Shown piece after piece: positions 63,020-64,000 of a stretch of 64,000 nucleotides of DNA (within the stretch, counting starts at the first letter, position 1; each line of letters opens with the position of its first letter). A model generated the notes under the pieces. It worked only from the letters and a program-made list of their open reading frames with translations. It did no database searches and was not told the origin of the DNA. This DNA comes from Listeria grayi DSM 20601 (GTDB taxonomy: Bacteria; Bacillota; Bacilli; Lactobacillales; Listeriaceae): positions 434,001-498,000 of the forward strand of contig NZ_GL538352.1 in the NCBI RefSeq assembly GCF_000148995.1. Direction: 5' to 3'. Position numbers and translations under genes: made by a program.

Positions 63020-64000
63020 ATGGAAAAAAAAGTAGAAAAAATATTAGAATTTCATAAAATAAAAGAACAGCTGGTGGAATATGCTACTTCAAGCTTAGGT
63101 GCGCAAGTAATTCGTGAATTGGCGCCAAGCAGCGAGTATGACAAAGTCCGTCAAGCTTTACTAGAAACAGAAGAAGGTGCGAAAATCTTTCGCCTAAAAG
63201 GAACAGCTCCGATCGAAGGCGTCAATGATATCGGTTCTTCTTTGAAGCGTCTAGAGATCGGCGGCGATCTGAACGGCGTAGAACTTTATCAAATCGGCAG
63301 TAATCTCAGAGTCAGCCGGCTGATGAAGCATTTTATCGAGGACATGACAGAACAAGGAATCGATATCCCGCTATTTGACACAAGCGCCGAGGAACTCGAG
63401 CTGTTTCCTGAATTAGAAGAAACGATTTCCTTGACCGTAGATGAAAGCGGAGCAATTCTCGACTCAGCAAGCGAAACACTTCGCGGGATCAGAAGCGGCA
63501 TGCGACGTGCTGAGTCACGCGTCCGCGAAAAATTGGAAGAGCTACTTCGTAATTCCAATACAAGCAAAATGCTGAGCGATGCGATCATTACCATTCGGAA
63601 TGACCGTTTCGTTATCCCCGTCAAACAAGAATATAAAAATCATTTCGGCGGTATTGTCCACGATCAATCGGCTTCCGGTCAGACGCTGTTTATGGAACCG
63701 GCCCGTGTCGTTGAACTGAATAATGAACGCCGTAGTCTAAAAGTACGTGAAAAACAAGAAATCGATCGAATCCTAGCAGAAGTTTCAGCTGTAGTGGCCG
63801 AATGGACGCCTGCGATCCATCACAACACCTACTTGCTTGGCCGTTTTGATTTTATATTTGCCAAAGCAAAATATGGTAAATCGATCCGCGCAGTCACACC
63901 ACAGTTAAATACGGAAAAGAAAATCAAACTTATCAAAGCCAGGCACCCGCTTTTACCGGCAGAAACCGTAGTGGCCAATGATATCTATCTAGGCGAAGAT
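63020..64000 (+). CDS. mutS2: MutS2 (3' truncated by window edge)
   Basis: Endonuclease/ribosome-rescue ATPase of the MutS superfamily that limits homologous recombination and acts on collided ribosomes. The first 327 codons are present and the frame is open to the right edge. The N-terminus (EKKVEKILEFHKIKEQLVEYATSSLG), then TEEGAKIFRLKGTAPIEGVNDI and IRNDRFVIPVKQEYKNHFGGIVHDQSASGQTLFMEPARVVELNN are MutS2 signatures. The ATPase and Smr domains lie outside. ATG 63020 has AAAAGAGGAA upstream. Confidence 0.97.
   Translation, partial: MEKKVEKILEFHKIKEQLVEYATSSLGAQVIRELAPSSEYDKVRQALLETEEGAKIFRLKGTAPIEGVNDIGSSLKRLEIGGDLNGVELYQIGSNLRVSRLMKHFIEDMTEQGIDIPLFDTSAEELELFPELEETISLTVDESGAILDSASETLRGIRSGMRRAESRVREKLEELLRNSNTSKMLSDAIITIRNDRFVIPVKQEYKNHFGGIVHDQSASGQTLFMEPARVVELNNERRSLKVREKQEIDRILAEVSAVVAEWTPAIHHNTYLLGRFDFIFAKAKYGKSIRAVTPQLNTEKKIKLIKARHPLLPAETVVANDIYLGED

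Noticed and set aside
1-64000. CRISPR arrays, rRNA, tRNA genes or intact insertion sequences.
   Set aside because: No regularly spaced repeats, no rRNA or tRNA-like sequence and no intact transposase were seen on reading both strands.

Overview
The window is low-to-moderate GC Firmicute DNA. Its gene content and order match the genus Listeria: pycA, a wall teichoic acid block with a GW-module autolysin, gtaB, tarI-tarJ-tagB-tagD, pncB-nadE, guaA, and later pheST, ung, rnhC, zapA, cvpA, polX and mutS2. Several features argue against L. monocytogenes itself, judged from remembered gene order: a WxL surface-protein locus beside the autolysin, a nitric oxide synthase gene, and no cobalamin/propanediol/ethanolamine block between guaA and the pheST side. 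A member outside Listeria sensu stricto (L. grayi-like or one of the environmental species) is the best guess. The species is inference.

Layout. 1-2.5 kb: the 3' end of pycA and a siderophore/cobalamin-type lipoprotein. 2.6-8.8 kb: an accessory block with an AgrC-like kinase, a response regulator cut by an in-frame stop, and a WxL locus (DUF916 membrane protein, a twice-frameshifted lectin-WxL protein, a short WxL protein). 8.9-22.5 kb: cell-wall block with a six-GW-module glucosaminidase, TagG (no TagH beside it), CDP-glycerol-type polymerases, gtaB, ribitol-phosphate precursor genes tarI/tarJ, tagB, tagD and two family-2 glycosyltransferases. 22.6-27 kb: NAD salvage (pncB, nadE) and guaA. 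27-29 kb: an AT-rich island scar at the guaA 3' end, with a decayed tyrosine integrase, a repressor remnant, a secreted cationic protein and a 28-residue membrane peptide. 29-39.6 kb: mixed stress and small-molecule genes (DNA-repair-like HEAT protein, MsrA with an extra N-terminal domain, HAD phosphatase, LacI regulator, DUF1801, broken LOG gene, DUF817, SUKH protein, methyltransferase) and a heterodimeric ABC exporter. 39.6-45 kb: mntH under a probable MntR box, nitric oxide synthase, DUF975 and two more glucosaminidases. 45-56 kb: M42 peptidase, TrmH-type methylase, HxlR regulator, T-box-controlled pheST, a MarR-MMPL pair and ung. 56.2-59.3 kb: a type VII-secreted LXG toxin cassette with partner and immunity genes, preceded by a 48-bp perfect palindrome and followed by eroded coding remnants. 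59.3-64 kb: rnhC, zapA, cvpA, polX and the start of mutS2.

How the genes work together. TarI/TarJ make CDP-ribitol, TagD makes CDP-glycerol, TagB and the two large polymerase-like proteins build the polymer, TagG is the export permease, GtaB supplies UDP-glucose and the GT2 enzymes probably decorate the chain. GW modules of the neighbouring autolysin bind such polymers.

Points worth attention. The LXG toxin C-terminal domain has a sharp GC drop exactly at its boundary and is followed by immunity-like remnants. Three genes have no ATG/GTG/TTG at the position indicated by their Shine-Dalgarno site (two CTG, one ATC). There is a secreted-protein plus micropeptide pair in the guaA scar, and four coding sequences are broken. 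No CRISPR array, rRNA, tRNA or intact insertion sequence was seen.
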